In this document: piece after piece, positions 33,018-43,191 of the stretch
How the letters are laid out: every line of letters begins with the position of its first letter
How positions within the stretch are numbered: the first letter of the stretch is position 1
Assembly: GCF_018531495.1 (NCBI RefSeq)
Contig: NZ_JAHDTI010000001.1
Location: forward strand, 1,550,001 to 1,614,000
DNA: 64,000 nucleotides
Source: Nonomuraea sediminis
GTDB taxonomy: Bacteria; Actinomycetota; Actinomycetes; Streptosporangiales; Streptosporangiaceae
Direction: 5' to 3'
Position numbers and translations under genes: made by a program
The notes under the pieces: generated by a model
The model's database searches: none
Told to the model about the DNA's origin: nothing
Seen by the model: the letters and a program-made list of their open reading frames with translations, nothing else

Positions 33018-35336
33018 TCACTCCATGTGGTGGAGGATGCGGTCCAGGCGAACAGCCGCGTAGCCGAGGACCGACAGGGCCAGGACGATCAGCAGGTCGC
33101 CCAGGGCGAGCGGCTGGGTGCCGAGGAGCTCGCGCAGCGGCGGCAGGTAGAGCGCGGCCAGCTGGAGCAGCAGGGCGCCGCCGATGGCGAGCAGCAGCAT
33201 CGGGTTGGCCAGCGTCCGGGGCCGGGCGCGGGAGCCGAGGCCGACGCCGAGCTGGGCGGCGCCGAGGGCGAAGAACGCCATGCTCTGCCAGGGCCGCCCG
33301 GTCTGCTGCGCCCAGACGGCGACGCCGAGCGTGACGAGGGTGAGCACGACGGCGATCCGGATGACCCGCTGCCACAGCCCGGCTCCGAGGATGCTCTGGC
33401 TGGGCGGCCGCGGCGGCCGTTCCATGGATCCCGGTACGGCGGGCTCGCCGCCCAGCGCCACGCCGGGCAGCCCGTGCGTGAGCAGGTTGATCCAGAGGAT
33501 CTGGGCGGGCAGCAGCGGCAGCGCCAGCCCGGCGAACGGCCCGAGCAGCATGACGGCGATCTCCGCGGCTCCCCCGGACAGGGCGTAGACGAGGAAGCGG
33601 CGGATGTTGGCGTAGACCCTGCGGCCCTCCTCGACGGCCGCCACGACGGTGTTCAGGTCGTCGTCGGCCAGGACCAGGTCAGCGGCCTGCCGGGCGACCT
33701 CGGTGCCGCGCCGGCCCATGGCCACGCCGATGTCGGCGCGGCGCAGCGCGGGCCCGTCGTTGACGCCGTCTCCGGTCATGGCCAGGATGTCGCCCCGGTC
33801 ACGGAGCTCCTGGATGATGTCGAGCTTGTGTTCCGGCGCGGCCCGGGCGTGCACCTCGTCGATCCCCAGCTCCGCGGCGACCGCGTGGGCGGTGCTCGGA
33901 TGGTCGCCGGTGATGAGGACCGGCCTGATGCCCGCGCGGCGGCAGGCGGCGATGGTGGCGGCGGCCGCCTTGCGCGGCGGGTCCACGATGGCGACCAGGC
34001 CGAGCAGGGGCAGCCCGAGTTCCTCGATCGTTTCCGGGAGTGTGTCGAGGTCGGCGGCGGTGACGGCCAGGACCCGGCAGCCGGACCGGGCGTACCTGTC
34101 CGCCTGCTCGATCGCGGCCTGGTCCGTGAGGAGCACCTCGGGGGCGCCCTTGCAGATGACGCGGTAGCGGCCGTCGGGAAGGCGGTGCACGGTGGTCATG
34201 CGCTTGCGCACGCTGTCGAAGGGGCGCTCGGCCACCCGGGGGAAGCGGTCATGCAGCACGGCCCGGTCCAGGCCGTCCTCGGCCGCGGCGGTCAGCAGGG
34301 CCACCTCGGTCGGATCTCCCAGGGCCTGCCCGTCGGAAAGGCGCGCGTCGTTGCAGAGCACGGCGGCGGTCAGGAGTTCGGTGGTGCTCCGGGTCGGCCA
34401 CAGGTGGCCCACCGTCATCTTGCCCTCGGTGAGGGTGCCGGTCTTGTCGGTGGCCAGGACGGTCACCGAGCCGAGCGTCTCGACGGCGGGCAGCCTGCGC
34501 ACCAGGGCGTTGCGCGCGGCCATCCGGCGCGCGCCCAGCGCCAGGCTGAGGGTGACGACCGCGGGAAGCGACTCGGGCACCGCCGCGACCACCAGGCTGA
34601 TCGCGGTCACCACCATCAGCTCGAGGTTCTGGCCCCGCGCGAGCCCCAGGGCCAGCACGACGGCGCACAGCAGGACGGTGACCGCGGCGAGCATCCGGCC
34701 GATGCCCACCAGCCGCCGCTGCAACGGCGTCAGGCCGGATCCCTTGACCATCATGGCGGCGATGCGGCCCATCGCACCGGCCGCTCCGACCGCGGTCACG
34801 ACGGCGGTGCCGCGCCCGCGTACCACGACGGTGCCCGAGGAGACCTGGTCGGCTTCGCCCTTGTCGACGGGCACCGACTCACCCGTCAGCGCGGATTCGT
34901 CGACGAGCAGCGACTCGGCCCGCGTCACGGTGGCGTCGGCCGGGACGATGTCCCCCTCGGCCAGGACGACGAGGTCCTCCCGCACGATGTCGGCGGCGGG
35001 GATCTGCCGCTGGTGGCCGTCCCTGATCACCCGGGCGGCGGGTGCGGTGAGGCGCTCCAGGGCTCCGATGGCCTGGTCGGCGCGGATCTCCTGCACGACG
35101 CCGACCGTGGTGTTGACCACGACGACCAGCAGGATGACCGCCATGTCGGTCCAGTCGCGGGTGACGGCGGTGAGCGCGGCGGCGATCAGCAGGACGACGA
35201 TCAGCGGGTCACGCAGCTGCGTCAGAACCCGCCGCCACCACGGCACCGGCGGTTTCCGCGGAAGCAGGTTGGCACCCTCCCGCTGGAGCCGTTCGGCCGC
35301 CTGGGCCGTGGTCAGGCCTGAAGTGAGAACCGTCAC
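33018..35336 (-). CDS. Cation-transporting P-type ATPase (CtpF/P2-like)
   Basis: 772 residues from GTG 35336, which overlaps the stop of the stress-protein gene (GTGA). TGES, DKTGTLT (phosphorylated Asp) and TGDGVND are all intact. M4 has VPESLPAVVTLSLALGARRM, close to calcium/manganese-type P2 pumps, and M6 has NLLTHGLPGVALG. Ten membrane helices are expected. In Mycobacterium tuberculosis a similar pump (CtpF) belongs to the DosR regulon, which fits this neighbourhood. The ion is not certain. Confidence 0.93.
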   Translation of the reverse strand: MTVLTSGLTTAQAAERLQREGANLLPRKPPVPWWRRVLTQLRDPLIVVLLIAAALTAVTRDWTDMAVILLVVVVNTTVGVVQEIRADQAIGALERLTAPAARVIRDGHQRQIPAADIVREDLVVLAEGDIVPADATVTRAESLLVDESALTGESVPVDKGEADQVSSGTVVVRGRGTAVVTAVGAAGAMGRIAAMMVKGSGLTPLQRRLVGIGRMLAAVTVLLCAVVLALGLARGQNLELMVVTAISLVVAAVPESLPAVVTLSLALGARRMAARNALVRRLPAVETLGSVTVLATDKTGTLTEGKMTVGHLWPTRSTTELLTAAVLCNDARLSDGQALGDPTEVALLTAAAEDGLDRAVLHDRFPRVAERPFDSVRKRMTTVHRLPDGRYRVICKGAPEVLLTDQAAIEQADRYARSGCRVLAVTAADLDTLPETIEELGLPLLGLVAIVDPPRKAAAATIAACRRAGIRPVLITGDHPSTAHAVAAELGIDEVHARAAPEHKLDIIQELRDRGDILAMTGDGVNDGPALRRADIGVAMGRRGTEVARQAADLVLADDDLNTVVAAVEEGRRVYANIRRFLVYALSGGAAEIAVMLLGPFAGLALPLLPAQILWINLLTHGLPGVALGGEPAVPGSMERPPRPPSQSILGAGLWQRVIRIAVVLTLVTLGVAVWAQQTGRPWQSMAFFALGAAQLGVGLGSRARPRTLANPMLLLAIGGALLLQLAALYLPPLRELLGTQPLALGDLLIVLALSVLGYAAVRLDRILHHME

Positions 35337-36127
35337 CGCCCTGCCTCCGAGGGCCCGACCACGGCCAGCGGGCACGAGGCGTGGTGCAGCAGGGCCTGGC
35401 TGACCGAGCCGAGGACCATCCCGGCCACCGCACCGTGTCCCCGTGAGCCGACGACCAGCAGCTCCGCTCCCGTCCCCGCCTCCCTCAGCACCGTGGCGGG
35501 ATCCCCGTCCACCACCTGCTCGACGACGGCGACGCCTAGATGGCGCTCGCGCGACTCCGCCAGGAGCTTGAGCGCGTCCGGCGGCTCGTCCTCGGCCCTG
35601 ACGTGTACGGCGAGCAGCCGGGCATCGCGCAGAGCCGCCTCGGCGAAGGCGAACTCCAGCGCGGCCACGTTCCCTGACACGCCGACCACCACCTCGTTCC
35701 GCGCCTCCCGCGGGAGCCCGCGTACGACGACCACGGGACACGGAGCGTGGCCGGCCACGCCGTAGGCGACCGAGCCGATCAGCAGCCCGCGCACGCCGCC
35801 GACGCCGTGGTTGCCGACGACCAGGAGCTCCGCATCGGCGGCCGCCCGGATGAGCGCCGTACGCGGATCGCCAGGCAGATAGCGGCTCGTCAGGGAGACC
35901 TCGGGGCGTTCCTGCCGGGCCCGCTCCGCCGCGGCCTCCAGCACCTCGGTCGCGCTCTGCCGCATCCACGCGGCGACCTCGGAGTAGCGGCCGCTGTCGG
36001 TCTCGCACGCCCAGCGCGGCATCGCGTAGGCGACGGTGAGATCGGCCCCTCGCAGGCCCGCCTCCCTCGCGGCCCAGGCAGCCGCTTCACGGGCGGCGTG
36101 CGATCCGTCGACGCCGGCGAGAATCAT
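35333..36127 (-). CDS. Universal stress protein, tandem UspA domains
   Basis: 264 residues from ATG 36127 (MILAGVDGSHAAREAAAWAA). Two Usp domains: residues 1-138 (ends VVGNHGVGGVRGLLIGSVAY...CPVVVV) and about 145-260 (VVGSRGHGAVAGMVLGSVSQ). The G-2x-G-9x-G(S/T) ATP-binding motif is present in both. It is part of the beta-CASP/Usp/P-ATPase operon and overlaps both genes by 4 bases. Confidence 0.92.
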   Translation of the reverse strand: MILAGVDGSHAAREAAAWAAREAGLRGADLTVAYAMPRWACETDSGRYSEVAAWMRQSATEVLEAAAERARQERPEVSLTSRYLPGDPRTALIRAAADAELLVVGNHGVGGVRGLLIGSVAYGVAGHAPCPVVVVRGLPREARNEVVVGVSGNVAALEFAFAEAALRDARLLAVHVRAEDEPPDALKLLAESRERHLGVAVVEQVVDGDPATVLREAGTGAELLVVGSRGHGAVAGMVLGSVSQALLHHASCPLAVVGPSEAGR

Positions 36128-37509
36128 TGCTCCTCCCCCAGCAGCACGTGCTCGTCCTGTTTGGGGACCACGGCGTGCCAACCCAGCTCGGCGTCGATAC
36201 GGTCGCGCAGGGTTCGGGCCGCGGCGGGCTCGCCGTGCACGACGTAGGTGACCGACGGTGGTCGAACGGCGGTCGACAGCCAGGCGATCATCTCGTCGGC
36301 GTCGGCGTGCACGGAGAACCCGGGCAGGTCGACGATCTCCGCTCTGACCGGCACGTACCGTCCGTGGATCTTCACCGAGGGCGCTCCGTCCACCAGGGCG
36401 CGTGCCCGGGTGCCGAGCGCGGCGAACCCCACGATCAGCACGCTCATCCGCGGATCGGGCAGGAAGCGCGCCAGATGGTGCAGCACGCGCCCGCCGGAGG
36501 CCATCCCCGAGGCGGAGATGACGATCGAAGGCTCGGCGGGGTGGTTCACCGTCTCCGACTCCTCGGCGGTGCGCAGCTCGCGCACCCAGCTGGGGTCCAG
36601 CGTGTCGGCGGTGAGTCCCGGGCGCAGCTCGTCCGCGCCGGCGGCGATCGCCTCGAGGTAGACGTCCCTGGCCGCCAGGCCCATGGGGCTGTCCACGTAG
36701 ACCGGCACGGGCGGCACCAGGCCCGCCTGGCGCAGCTCGCGCAGCCGGTAAAGGATCACCTCGGTCCGGTCGACGGCGAAGGCCGGGATCAGAACCGAGC
36801 CGCCGCGGTCGATCGTCCTGGTGATCGCGTCCGCCAGGTCGCGCATCGTGGTCGCGTCGTCGTGCCGGCGGTTGCCGTAGGTCGACTCCACCAGCAGGAC
36901 GTCCGCGCCCTCGAACGGCTCGGGGGGCCGCAGCAGCGGATGGGCCGCGCGTCCCAGGTCCCCCGTGTGCACCAGCCGCGTACCGCCTGCCAGCGTCAGC
37001 TCCACCCATGAGGAGCCGAGGATGTGACCGGCCCGGTGCATCCGCAGGCGCGCACCGTCCACGTCGGCGACGCCCTGTTCGGTCGTGACGATCAGGTCCA
37101 GCGCGCGGGCGACGTCCTTCTCGTCGTACAGGGGCAGCGCGGGCACGTGCTTGGACCAGCCGTTGGCGTTGGCGTTCGCGGCCTCATCCGCCATCAGGTG
37201 GGCGCTGTCACGCAGGACGATCGCGACCAGGTCCGCGGTGCGGGGCGTGGTGTGGACGGGTCCGGTGAAGCCCTGCCGTACCAGGGCGGGTAGGTAGCCG
37301 CAGTGGTCGAGATGGGCATGGCTGAGGATCACCGACGACACGCTGTCGGCCGCGAAAGGGAACTGCGCCCAGTTGCGCCGCCGCAGCTCCCGCTGTCCCT
37401 GGAACAGGCCGCAGTCCAGCAGGATGCGGCCGCCCTCCGCCTGGTCCAGGAGGAACTTGCTACCTGTGACGGTGCCGACCCCACCGAGAAAACGCAGAAC
37501 AGACCTCAT
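36124..37509 (-). CDS. Beta-CASP MBL-fold ribonuclease-like protein
   Basis: 461 residues from ATG 37509 (MRSVLRFLGGVGTVTGSKFL). Metal motif HAHLDHCG near residue 65, GHILGSS, HTGDLG, then ESTYGNR and the beta-CASP region ending SVHADADEMIAWL and VVHGEPAA. This matches the YSH1/CPSF-like exonuclease family. It probably processes RNA in the cytoplasm. It is first in an operon behind a DosR-like box 36 bases upstream. Confidence 0.92.
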   Translation of the reverse strand: MRSVLRFLGGVGTVTGSKFLLDQAEGGRILLDCGLFQGQRELRRRNWAQFPFAADSVSSVILSHAHLDHCGYLPALVRQGFTGPVHTTPRTADLVAIVLRDSAHLMADEAANANANGWSKHVPALPLYDEKDVARALDLIVTTEQGVADVDGARLRMHRAGHILGSSWVELTLAGGTRLVHTGDLGRAAHPLLRPPEPFEGADVLLVESTYGNRRHDDATTMRDLADAITRTIDRGGSVLIPAFAVDRTEVILYRLRELRQAGLVPPVPVYVDSPMGLAARDVYLEAIAAGADELRPGLTADTLDPSWVRELRTAEESETVNHPAEPSIVISASGMASGGRVLHHLARFLPDPRMSVLIVGFAALGTRARALVDGAPSVKIHGRYVPVRAEIVDLPGFSVHADADEMIAWLSTAVRPPSVTYVVHGEPAAARTLRDRIDAELGWHAVVPKQDEHVLLGEEQ

Positions 37510-37544
37510 GCCACCAGGCTTCGCCCCGCCGGGCCGCGACGACA

Positions 37545-37558
37545 GGGCCAAAGGTCCC
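37545..37558 (-). promoter_or_regulatory. DosR-like box 1
   Basis: GGGCCAAAGGTCCC (minus strand GGGACCTTTGGCCC) lies 36 bases upstream of the beta-CASP gene. It belongs to the motif series found before most units of this island. Confidence 0.6.
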
Positions 37559-37580
37559 GAGCCAGGCCGCCGGTCGTCAG

Positions 37581-38675
37581 CTACGCCTGACCTGTCAGGG
37601 TGGCGGTCTGGTGGGCGATCTCCCATTCCTCGTCCGCGGGGATGATCAGGACGCGGACCTCGGAGTCGGAGATGGTCTCGCGGTGGGCGGCGTTGTGCCG
37701 TGGGTCGAGGTGGATGCCCAGGCGTTCGAGCCCGGTCAGGGACCCGGCGCGGATGCCGGCGTCGTGCTCGCCCACTCCCCCGGTGAGGACGATGGCGTCC
37801 ACGTGGCCGAGCAGCGCGTAGTAGGCGCCCACGTACTTGCGGATCCGGTGGCAGTACACCTGCCTGGCCAGCAGGGCGTCCGGGTCGCCGAGCTCGGCGC
37901 GGCGCCGTACCTCGCGCATGTCGGCCGAGCCCGTCAGGCCGAGCAGGCCGCTGCGGCGGGTGAGCGCGTCCGCGCCCAGCTCGGCGGCCAGGTACGGGTC
38001 GACGTCTCCGCTGCGGGTGCCCATGACCAGGCCTTCCGCCGGCGTGGCGCCCATGGAGGTATCGATGCTGCGGCCTGCGCGGATCGCGGTGGCGCTGGCG
38101 CCGTTGCCCAGGTGCAGCACGATCAGGTCGGGTTCGGGGCGGCCGAGGATCTCGGCGGCGCGGCGGGTGGCGTAGGAGCACGAGGTGCCGTGGAAGCCGA
38201 AGCGCCGCACCCCTGCCTCGCGTGGCACGGCGTAGGTGTAGGCCTCGGGCGGCATGCTCTGGTGGAAGGCGGTGTCGAACACCGCCACCTGCGGCACCCC
38301 GGGGAAGGCCGTCGCGGCGGCCCGTATCCCGGCCAGGTTGACCGGGTTGTGCAGCGGGGCGAGCGGCGCGAGCTCGTCGATCGCCGCCATCACGGCGTCG
38401 TCGACCGGCACGGGCCCGTGGAAGCGGGTGCCGCCGTGGACGACCCGGTGCCCGATCGCGGCCGGCCGTACCTCTTTCAGCAGCTCCAACGCCGCGCCGA
38501 ACGCGGCCGCGTGGTCGGCGAAGGGCCCCTCGCGGGTGTACGGCGGGCGGCCCTCGACCCGGTGCGTGAGCGACCCGTCGAGCTCGGCGAGCCCGCGGAT
38601 CGGCCGGGTGTCCGCCTTCAGGTCGACCAGCTCGTACTTGACCGACGACGAGCCGGCGTTGAAGACGAGGATCAT
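37581..38675 (-). CDS. ackA: Acetate kinase
   Basis: 364 residues from ATG 38675 (MILVFNAGSSSVKYELVDLK). FNAGSSSVK, HRVVHGG, FDTAFHQSMP, HLGNGAS and GTRSGDVDP are the diagnostic acetate kinase motifs. It turns acetyl phosphate and ADP into acetate and ATP. It overlaps the nitroreductase gene as ATGA and should use acetyl phosphate from the nearby phosphoketolase. Confidence 0.94.
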   Translation of the reverse strand: MILVFNAGSSSVKYELVDLKADTRPIRGLAELDGSLTHRVEGRPPYTREGPFADHAAAFGAALELLKEVRPAAIGHRVVHGGTRFHGPVPVDDAVMAAIDELAPLAPLHNPVNLAGIRAAATAFPGVPQVAVFDTAFHQSMPPEAYTYAVPREAGVRRFGFHGTSCSYATRRAAEILGRPEPDLIVLHLGNGASATAIRAGRSIDTSMGATPAEGLVMGTRSGDVDPYLAAELGADALTRRSGLLGLTGSADMREVRRRAELGDPDALLARQVYCHRIRKYVGAYYALLGHVDAIVLTGGVGEHDAGIRAGSLTGLERLGIHLDPRHNAAHRETISDSEVRVLIIPADEEWEIAHQTATLTGQA

Positions 38676-39640
38676 GAGTCGGTCAGGTCGGTGAGCGGGC
38701 GGCGGACGCCGTGGCCCTCCTCGGCGGTGATGCCGAGCCTCATGATCATCTGCGGGTAGGCGCCCGCGCATATCCGCTGCCGCAGGAAGTCGCGCAGGTG
38801 AGGTTCCTCCAGCGCCTGGGTGTGGAAGGCGGCGCTGATCCCGTGCGCCGCGGCGTGCAGCAGGACCCGCTGCAGCGCCTGCCCGGCCGCCAGCCACGCC
38901 TCGCGGGTGTCCTGGCGGGTGGTCAGCAGTGCCACCACCCCGGTGGCGCTGGACGTGCGCTGGTCGGTGTCGGTGCCCCACGGGTGCAGGTGGGCGTAGT
39001 CGCGCTGGGCGAACTCCCCTGCCGCCTGCTTCGGGTAGGCGTCGGCAGGCACACCGTCACCACGAGGGCTCCCTGGCGGGCGCGCCCACCGGATGACCTC
39101 GAGCGTGAAGGGCTGGTCCTGCGACTGGACGGCCTGGGCCGCCTCGGTGAGCGCGGCCAGGGCCCGCACGGCGGCGGGCGCCCCGACCGGCGTGAAGGTG
39201 GCCCCCTCGGCGGCGGCCTCGCGCTCCCACTGCTCCACCAGCCGCTCGGGCACCGGCGTCTCGGTGAATCCGGTCCGGTGCGTGCGCCGCCGCTCGATCT
39301 GCCCGGCCAGCATCCGGGTGTGCTCGTCCGGCTCGACGTCCGGGCCGAGCCGTACCGTGGCCATCAAGGAGGGCCGGTCGGGATCGGGCAGGATCCGCAC
39401 GATCGGCTCGCGGCCGGCCTGGCGCAGCGCCGTGCGGAGGTTGAAGATGGCTGCCCCGCAGCTGATCTGCAGTTCCCTGCCGCCCGGGTCCTCCAGGGCC
39501 AGCTTGCGATCGGTGTCCGCACGGACGGCGATCTCCTCGCCCGAGACCGCGAAGGACCAGGGCTGGGTGTTGTGCACCGACGGCGCCCACCGCGCCGCCT
39601 CAAGCCCGGAGTGAATCGCCTGGTCAGCAGTGGTATTCAT
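38672..39640 (-). CDS. Acg-type nitroreductase-family flavoprotein
   Basis: 322 residues, starting MNTTADQAIHSGLEAARWAP. APSVHNTQPWSFAV binds FMN in the nitroreductase family, and the two-part architecture with RRRTHRTGF near residue 120 matches Acg (Rv2032), a DosR-regulon protein of mycobacteria. Acg lacks ordinary nitroreductase activity and may store flavin. It is the first gene of an operon with ackA and lies behind a DosR-like box. Confidence 0.9.
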   Translation of the reverse strand: MNTTADQAIHSGLEAARWAPSVHNTQPWSFAVSGEEIAVRADTDRKLALEDPGGRELQISCGAAIFNLRTALRQAGREPIVRILPDPDRPSLMATVRLGPDVEPDEHTRMLAGQIERRRTHRTGFTETPVPERLVEQWEREAAAEGATFTPVGAPAAVRALAALTEAAQAVQSQDQPFTLEVIRWARPPGSPRGDGVPADAYPKQAAGEFAQRDYAHLHPWGTDTDQRTSSATGVVALLTTRQDTREAWLAAGQALQRVLLHAAAHGISAAFHTQALEEPHLRDFLRQRICAGAYPQMIMRLGITAEEGHGVRRPLTDLTDS

Positions 39641-39657
39641 ATCTTCACCTCAGCACC

Positions 39658-39680
39658 GGCCCTGCCCTCTGGGCAGGGCC
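39658..39680. terminator. Perfect hairpin after the phosphoketolase gene
   Basis: GGCCCTGCCC (39658-39667) and GGGCAGGGCC (39671-39680) pair over a 3-base loop. Read on the minus strand it lies 11 bases after the phosphoketolase stop and so probably ends that transcript. It partly overlaps DosR-like box 2. Confidence 0.55.
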
Positions 39681-39689
39681 GAAAGTCCC
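39676..39689 (-). promoter_or_regulatory. DosR-like box 2
   Basis: GGGCCGAAAGTCCC, identical over 14 bases to box 3, lies 36 bases before the Acg-type gene, the same spacing as box 1 to its gene. Confidence 0.65.
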
Positions 39690-39690
39690 T

Positions 39691-41967
39691 TTATCGGGTG
39701 CCCCAGCTCCAATCGCGGATGTCGGGAGCGTCCTCACCGTGTTCGCGGGTGTGGGCGCGGGCGCGCAGCCGGGCCTCGGCCATCTCCTGGCGCAGGTGCG
39801 CCTGGGCGGTGGCCAGGCCGGGGACGCGGTCGATGACGTCCATGACCAGGTGGTAGCGGTCGATGTCGTTGAGCATGGCCATGTCGAAGGGCGTGGTCGT
39901 GGTGCCCTCCTCCTTGTAGCCGCGCACGTGCAGGTTCGGATGACCGTGCCTGCGGTAGGCCAGGCGGTGGATCAGCCACGGGTAGCCGTGGAAGTTGAAG
40001 ATGATCGGCCTGTCCGTGGTGAACAGCGCGTCGAACTCGGCGTCGGTCAGCCCGTGCGGGTGCTCGGAGGTCAGCCGCATCAGGTCGACCACGTTGACGA
40101 CCCTGACCTTCACCTGCGGCAGCCGCTCGCGCAGGATCGCGGCGGCGGCGAGGGTTTCCAGGGTGGGCACGTCCCCGGCGCAGGCCAGCACCACGTCGGG
40201 TTCGCTGCCGGCGTCCGTGGAGGCCCAGGGCAGGATGCCGATCCCGCGGGTGCAGTGGGCGATGGCCTCGTCCATGGTGAACAGGTCGAGCACCGGCTGC
40301 TTGCCGGCGACGATCACGTTGACGTAGTCGCGCGAGCGCAGGCAGTGGTCCGTCACCGACAGCAGGGTGTTGGCGTCCGGCGGCAGGTAGACCCGGACGA
40401 CCTCGGGCTTCTTGTTGACGACGACGTCAAGGAAGCCGGGGTCCTGGTGGCTGAAGCCGTTGTGGTCCTGGCGCCACACGTGCGAGGACAGCAGGTAGTT
40501 GAGCGAGGCGACGGGCCTGCGCCAGGGGATCCTCCGGGAGGCCTCCAGCCATTTGGCGTGCTGGTTGAACATGGCGTCGACGATGTGGATGAACGCCTCG
40601 TAGCAGTTGAACAGGCCGTGCCGGCCGGTCAGCAGGTAGCCCTCGAGCCAGCCCTGGCACAGGTGCTCCGACAGCACCTCCATCACCCGGCCGCCGTGGG
40701 CCAGGTGGTCGTCGCCCGGCTGCAGCTCGGCGTTCCATGCCCTGTCGGTGACCTCGAAGACCGCGGTCAGCCGGTTGGAGGCGGTCTCGTCGGGGCCCAT
40801 CAGCCGGAAGGTGTGCGGGTTGGCCGCGATCACGTCGCGCAGGAACGTGCCCAGGACGCGGGTCGGCTCGCTGGACTGGACACCGGGCTGCTCGACCTTG
40901 ACCGCGTAGTCGCGGAAGTCGGGCAGCCGCAGCGGCGCGACCTGCGGGTTGGTGTGCGGGCTCGCGCTCATCGGTTTGCGGGGCACGTTGGCCAGCACCT
41001 GCTCGACTGGACGGCCGTGCTCGTCGAACAGCTCCTCCGGGTGGTAGGAGCGCATCCACCTCTCCAGCTGCGCCAGGTGGTCGGGGTTCTCCCTGACCTG
41101 GGCGAGCGGCACCTGGTGGGCCCGCCACGTGCCCTCGACCGGCAGCCCGTCGACGTACTCGGGGCCCGTCCAGCCCTTCGGCGTGCGCAGCACGATCATG
41201 GGCAGCTTGTCGCTGTAGCCGTCCCGGTGGACGGCGATCTGGTCGAAGGCGACGTCCAGCGCCCTGGCCATCTCCTCGTGCGACGGGCCCACCTCCAGGG
41301 GGCGGTAGCCGTACCCCTCCATGAGCTTGACCAGGTCGGGGAACGGGATGCGCGACAGCACCGTCGGGTTGGCGATCTTGTAGCCGTTCAGGTGCAGGAT
41401 CGGCAGCACGACGCCGTCGCGGAGCGGGTCGAGGAACTTGTTGGCGTGCCAGCTGGCCGCCAGCGGGCCGGTCTCGGCCTCGCCGTCGCCGACGATGCAG
41501 GCCACGACCAGGTCAGGGTTGTCGAAGGCCGCGCCGTAGGCGTGCGCCAGTGAATAGCCGAGCTCGCCGCCCTCGTGGATCGACCCGGGGGTCTGCGGGG
41601 CGACGTGGCTGGGGATGCCGCCAGGGGCGGAGAACTGGGCGAACAGGCGCCGCATCCCCGCCGCATCCCGCGAGATTTCCGGATAAATCTCGCTATAGGT
41701 GCCCTCTAGCCAGGCGTGCGCCACTGCCGCCGGGCCGCCGTGCCCGGGGCCGGCGACATAGATCATGTCCTGGTCGCGCTCGGCGATGATCCGGTTCAGG
41801 TGCGCGAAGCAGAAGTTCAGCCCCGGCGTGGTCCCCCAGTGGCCGAGCAGGCGCGGCTTGACGTGCTCGGGCGCGAGCGGTTCGGTCAGCAGCGGATTGT
41901 CGCGCAGGTAGATCTGCCCGACCGACAGGTAGTTGGCGGCACGCCAGTAAGCGTCAACGGCATCCAT
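39691..41967 (-). CDS. xfp: Phosphoketolase (xylulose-5-phosphate/fructose-6-phosphate)
   Basis: 758 residues from ATG 41967 ([20 protein letters not shown]); ATG 41988 is possible and the longer frame to 42168 is unlikely. [37 protein letters not shown] and GDGEAETGP show the thiamine-diphosphate-dependent phosphoketolase family. It cleaves xylulose-5-P or fructose-6-P with phosphate to acetyl phosphate and a shorter sugar phosphate. It stands behind box 3 and is divergent from the alcohol dehydrogenase. Confidence 0.95.
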   Translation of the reverse strand: MDAVDAYWRAANYLSVGQIYLRDNPLLTEPLAPEHVKPRLLGHWGTTPGLNFCFAHLNRIIAERDQDMIYVAGPGHGGPAAVAHAWLEGTYSEIYPEISRDAAGMRRLFAQFSAPGGIPSHVAPQTPGSIHEGGELGYSLAHAYGAAFDNPDLVVACIVGDGEAETGPLAASWHANKFLDPLRDGVVLPILHLNGYKIANPTVLSRIPFPDLVKLMEGYGYRPLEVGPSHEEMARALDVAFDQIAVHRDGYSDKLPMIVLRTPKGWTGPEYVDGLPVEGTWRAHQVPLAQVRENPDHLAQLERWMRSYHPEELFDEHGRPVEQVLANVPRKPMSASPHTNPQVAPLRLPDFRDYAVKVEQPGVQSSEPTRVLGTFLRDVIAANPHTFRLMGPDETASNRLTAVFEVTDRAWNAELQPGDDHLAHGGRVMEVLSEHLCQGWLEGYLLTGRHGLFNCYEAFIHIVDAMFNQHAKWLEASRRIPWRRPVASLNYLLSSHVWRQDHNGFSHQDPGFLDVVVNKKPEVVRVYLPPDANTLLSVTDHCLRSRDYVNVIVAGKQPVLDLFTMDEAIAHCTRGIGILPWASTDAGSEPDVVLACAGDVPTLETLAAAAILRERLPQVKVRVVNVVDLMRLTSEHPHGLTDAEFDALFTTDRPIIFNFHGYPWLIHRLAYRRHGHPNLHVRGYKEEGTTTTPFDMAMLNDIDRYHLVMDVIDRVPGLATAQAHLRQEMAEARLRARAHTREHGEDAPDIRDWSWGTR

Positions 41968-42025
41968 GCCCCCACTGTCCGCCGCCATCACCGCCCTGCG
42001 GCACCAGCGAACGTCCCCTGCACCC

Positions 42026-42039
42026 GGGCCGAAAGTCCC
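42026..42039 (-). promoter_or_regulatory. DosR-like box 3
   Basis: GGGCCGAAAGTCCC, upstream of phosphoketolase by 59 bases and identical to box 2. It shares a 168-base divergent gap with box 4. Confidence 0.65.
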
Positions 42040-42064
42040 TAGGTACGGCCGGCCCCCGCCTTCC

Positions 42065-42079
42065 GGGACCTTCGCCTCT
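42065..42079 (+). promoter_or_regulatory. DosR-like box 4
   Basis: GGGACCTTCGCCTCT, facing the alcohol dehydrogenase gene 57 bases downstream. It keeps the conserved GGGACYTTCG half but the second half is weak. Confidence 0.5.
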
Positions 42080-42135
42080 ACTGCTCGCGTGCCCCCTGAC
42101 CTGCGATGGAAGAAACGAGACGAGGAGAGGTCATC

Positions 42136-43179
42136 ATGAAGGGGCTGATCTACCAGGGACCGGGACACAGGTCATGGGGCGAGGTGCCCCGGCCGCAGGT
42201 GATCGACGCCACCGACGCCGTCGTGCGGGTGGACGCGGTCACCATCTGCGGCACCGACCTGCACATCCTCAAGGGCGACGTGCCTGAGGTCGAGCCTGGC
42301 AGGATCCTCGGCCACGAGGCCGTCGGCACCGTGACCGAGACCGGTCCGGCGGTGACGACGGTGAAGCCGGGCGACCGCGTGCTGGTGTCGTGCATCACGG
42401 CCTGCGGCCGGTGCGCGTACTGCAGGGTCGGGATGTACGGCCAGTGCCTGGGAGGCGGCGGCTGGATCCTCGGCCACCGGATCGACGGAACCCAGGCCGA
42501 GTACGTGCGGGTCCCGTTCGCCGACACCTCCACGCACCACCTGCCCGAGGCCGTGCCGGACGAGGCCGCGCTGATGCTGGCCGACATCCTGCCGACCTCC
42601 TACGAGGTGGGCGTGCTCAACGGCCGGGTACGGCCGGGCGACACCGTGGTCGTGGTCGGCGCCGGACCGATAGGCCTGGCCGCGATCATGACGGCTCAGC
42701 TGTTCACCCCGGGCCACATCGTGGCCGTCGACCCCGCGGCCGCCCGGCTGGAGGCGGCCAAGGCCATGGGCGCCGACCTCGTCGTCGGCCCGGCCGAGGC
42801 GATCGGCGCGGTGGAGGAGCTCACCGGGGGGCTGGGAGCCCACGTCGCCGTCGAGGCCGTCGGCATCCCGGAGACGTTCGAACAGTGCACCCGGCTGGTG
42901 CGCCCGGGCGGTCACGTGGCCAACATCGGAGTCCACGGCGCTCCCGCCGTGCTGCATCTGGAGCAACTCTGGATCCGCAACGTGACGATCACGACGGGGC
43001 TGGTGGACACCTATTCCACGCCGAGCCTGCTCGACATGATCGCGGCAGGCCGGCTCGATCCCGCGGGGTTCGTCACGCACCGGTTCGCGCTGGACGAGAT
43101 GGAGGACGCCTACGCCGTGTTCGCCGCGCCGGCCGACACGGGCGCGCTGAAGGTGGTCCTGCACGGCGCGGACCGGTAG
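42136..43179 (+). CDS. Zinc-dependent alcohol dehydrogenase
   Basis: 347 residues from ATG 42136 ([20 protein letters not shown]), with GAGGAGAGG upstream. Catalytic zinc: [10 protein letters not shown] and GHEAVG. Structural zinc: [30 protein letters not shown] binds NAD(P). It belongs to the medium-chain dehydrogenases. In a low-oxygen island it could recycle NADH by reducing aldehydes such as acetaldehyde. Confidence 0.93.
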   Translation: MKGLIYQGPGHRSWGEVPRPQVIDATDAVVRVDAVTICGTDLHILKGDVPEVEPGRILGHEAVGTVTETGPAVTTVKPGDRVLVSCITACGRCAYCRVGMYGQCLGGGGWILGHRIDGTQAEYVRVPFADTSTHHLPEAVPDEAALMLADILPTSYEVGVLNGRVRPGDTVVVVGAGPIGLAAIMTAQLFTPGHIVAVDPAAARLEAAKAMGADLVVGPAEAIGAVEELTGGLGAHVAVEAVGIPETFEQCTRLVRPGGHVANIGVHGAPAVLHLEQLWIRNVTITTGLVDTYSTPSLLDMIAAGRLDPAGFVTHRFALDEMEDAYAVFAAPADTGALKVVLHGADR

Positions 43180-43191
43180 CGGTCGGGTCCA

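Noticed and set aside
33012..35321. 769-codon plus-strand open frame
   Set aside because: Antisense to the P-type ATPase with all its motifs on the minus strand.
39739..41553. 604-codon plus-strand open frame
   Set aside because: Antisense to phosphoketolase.
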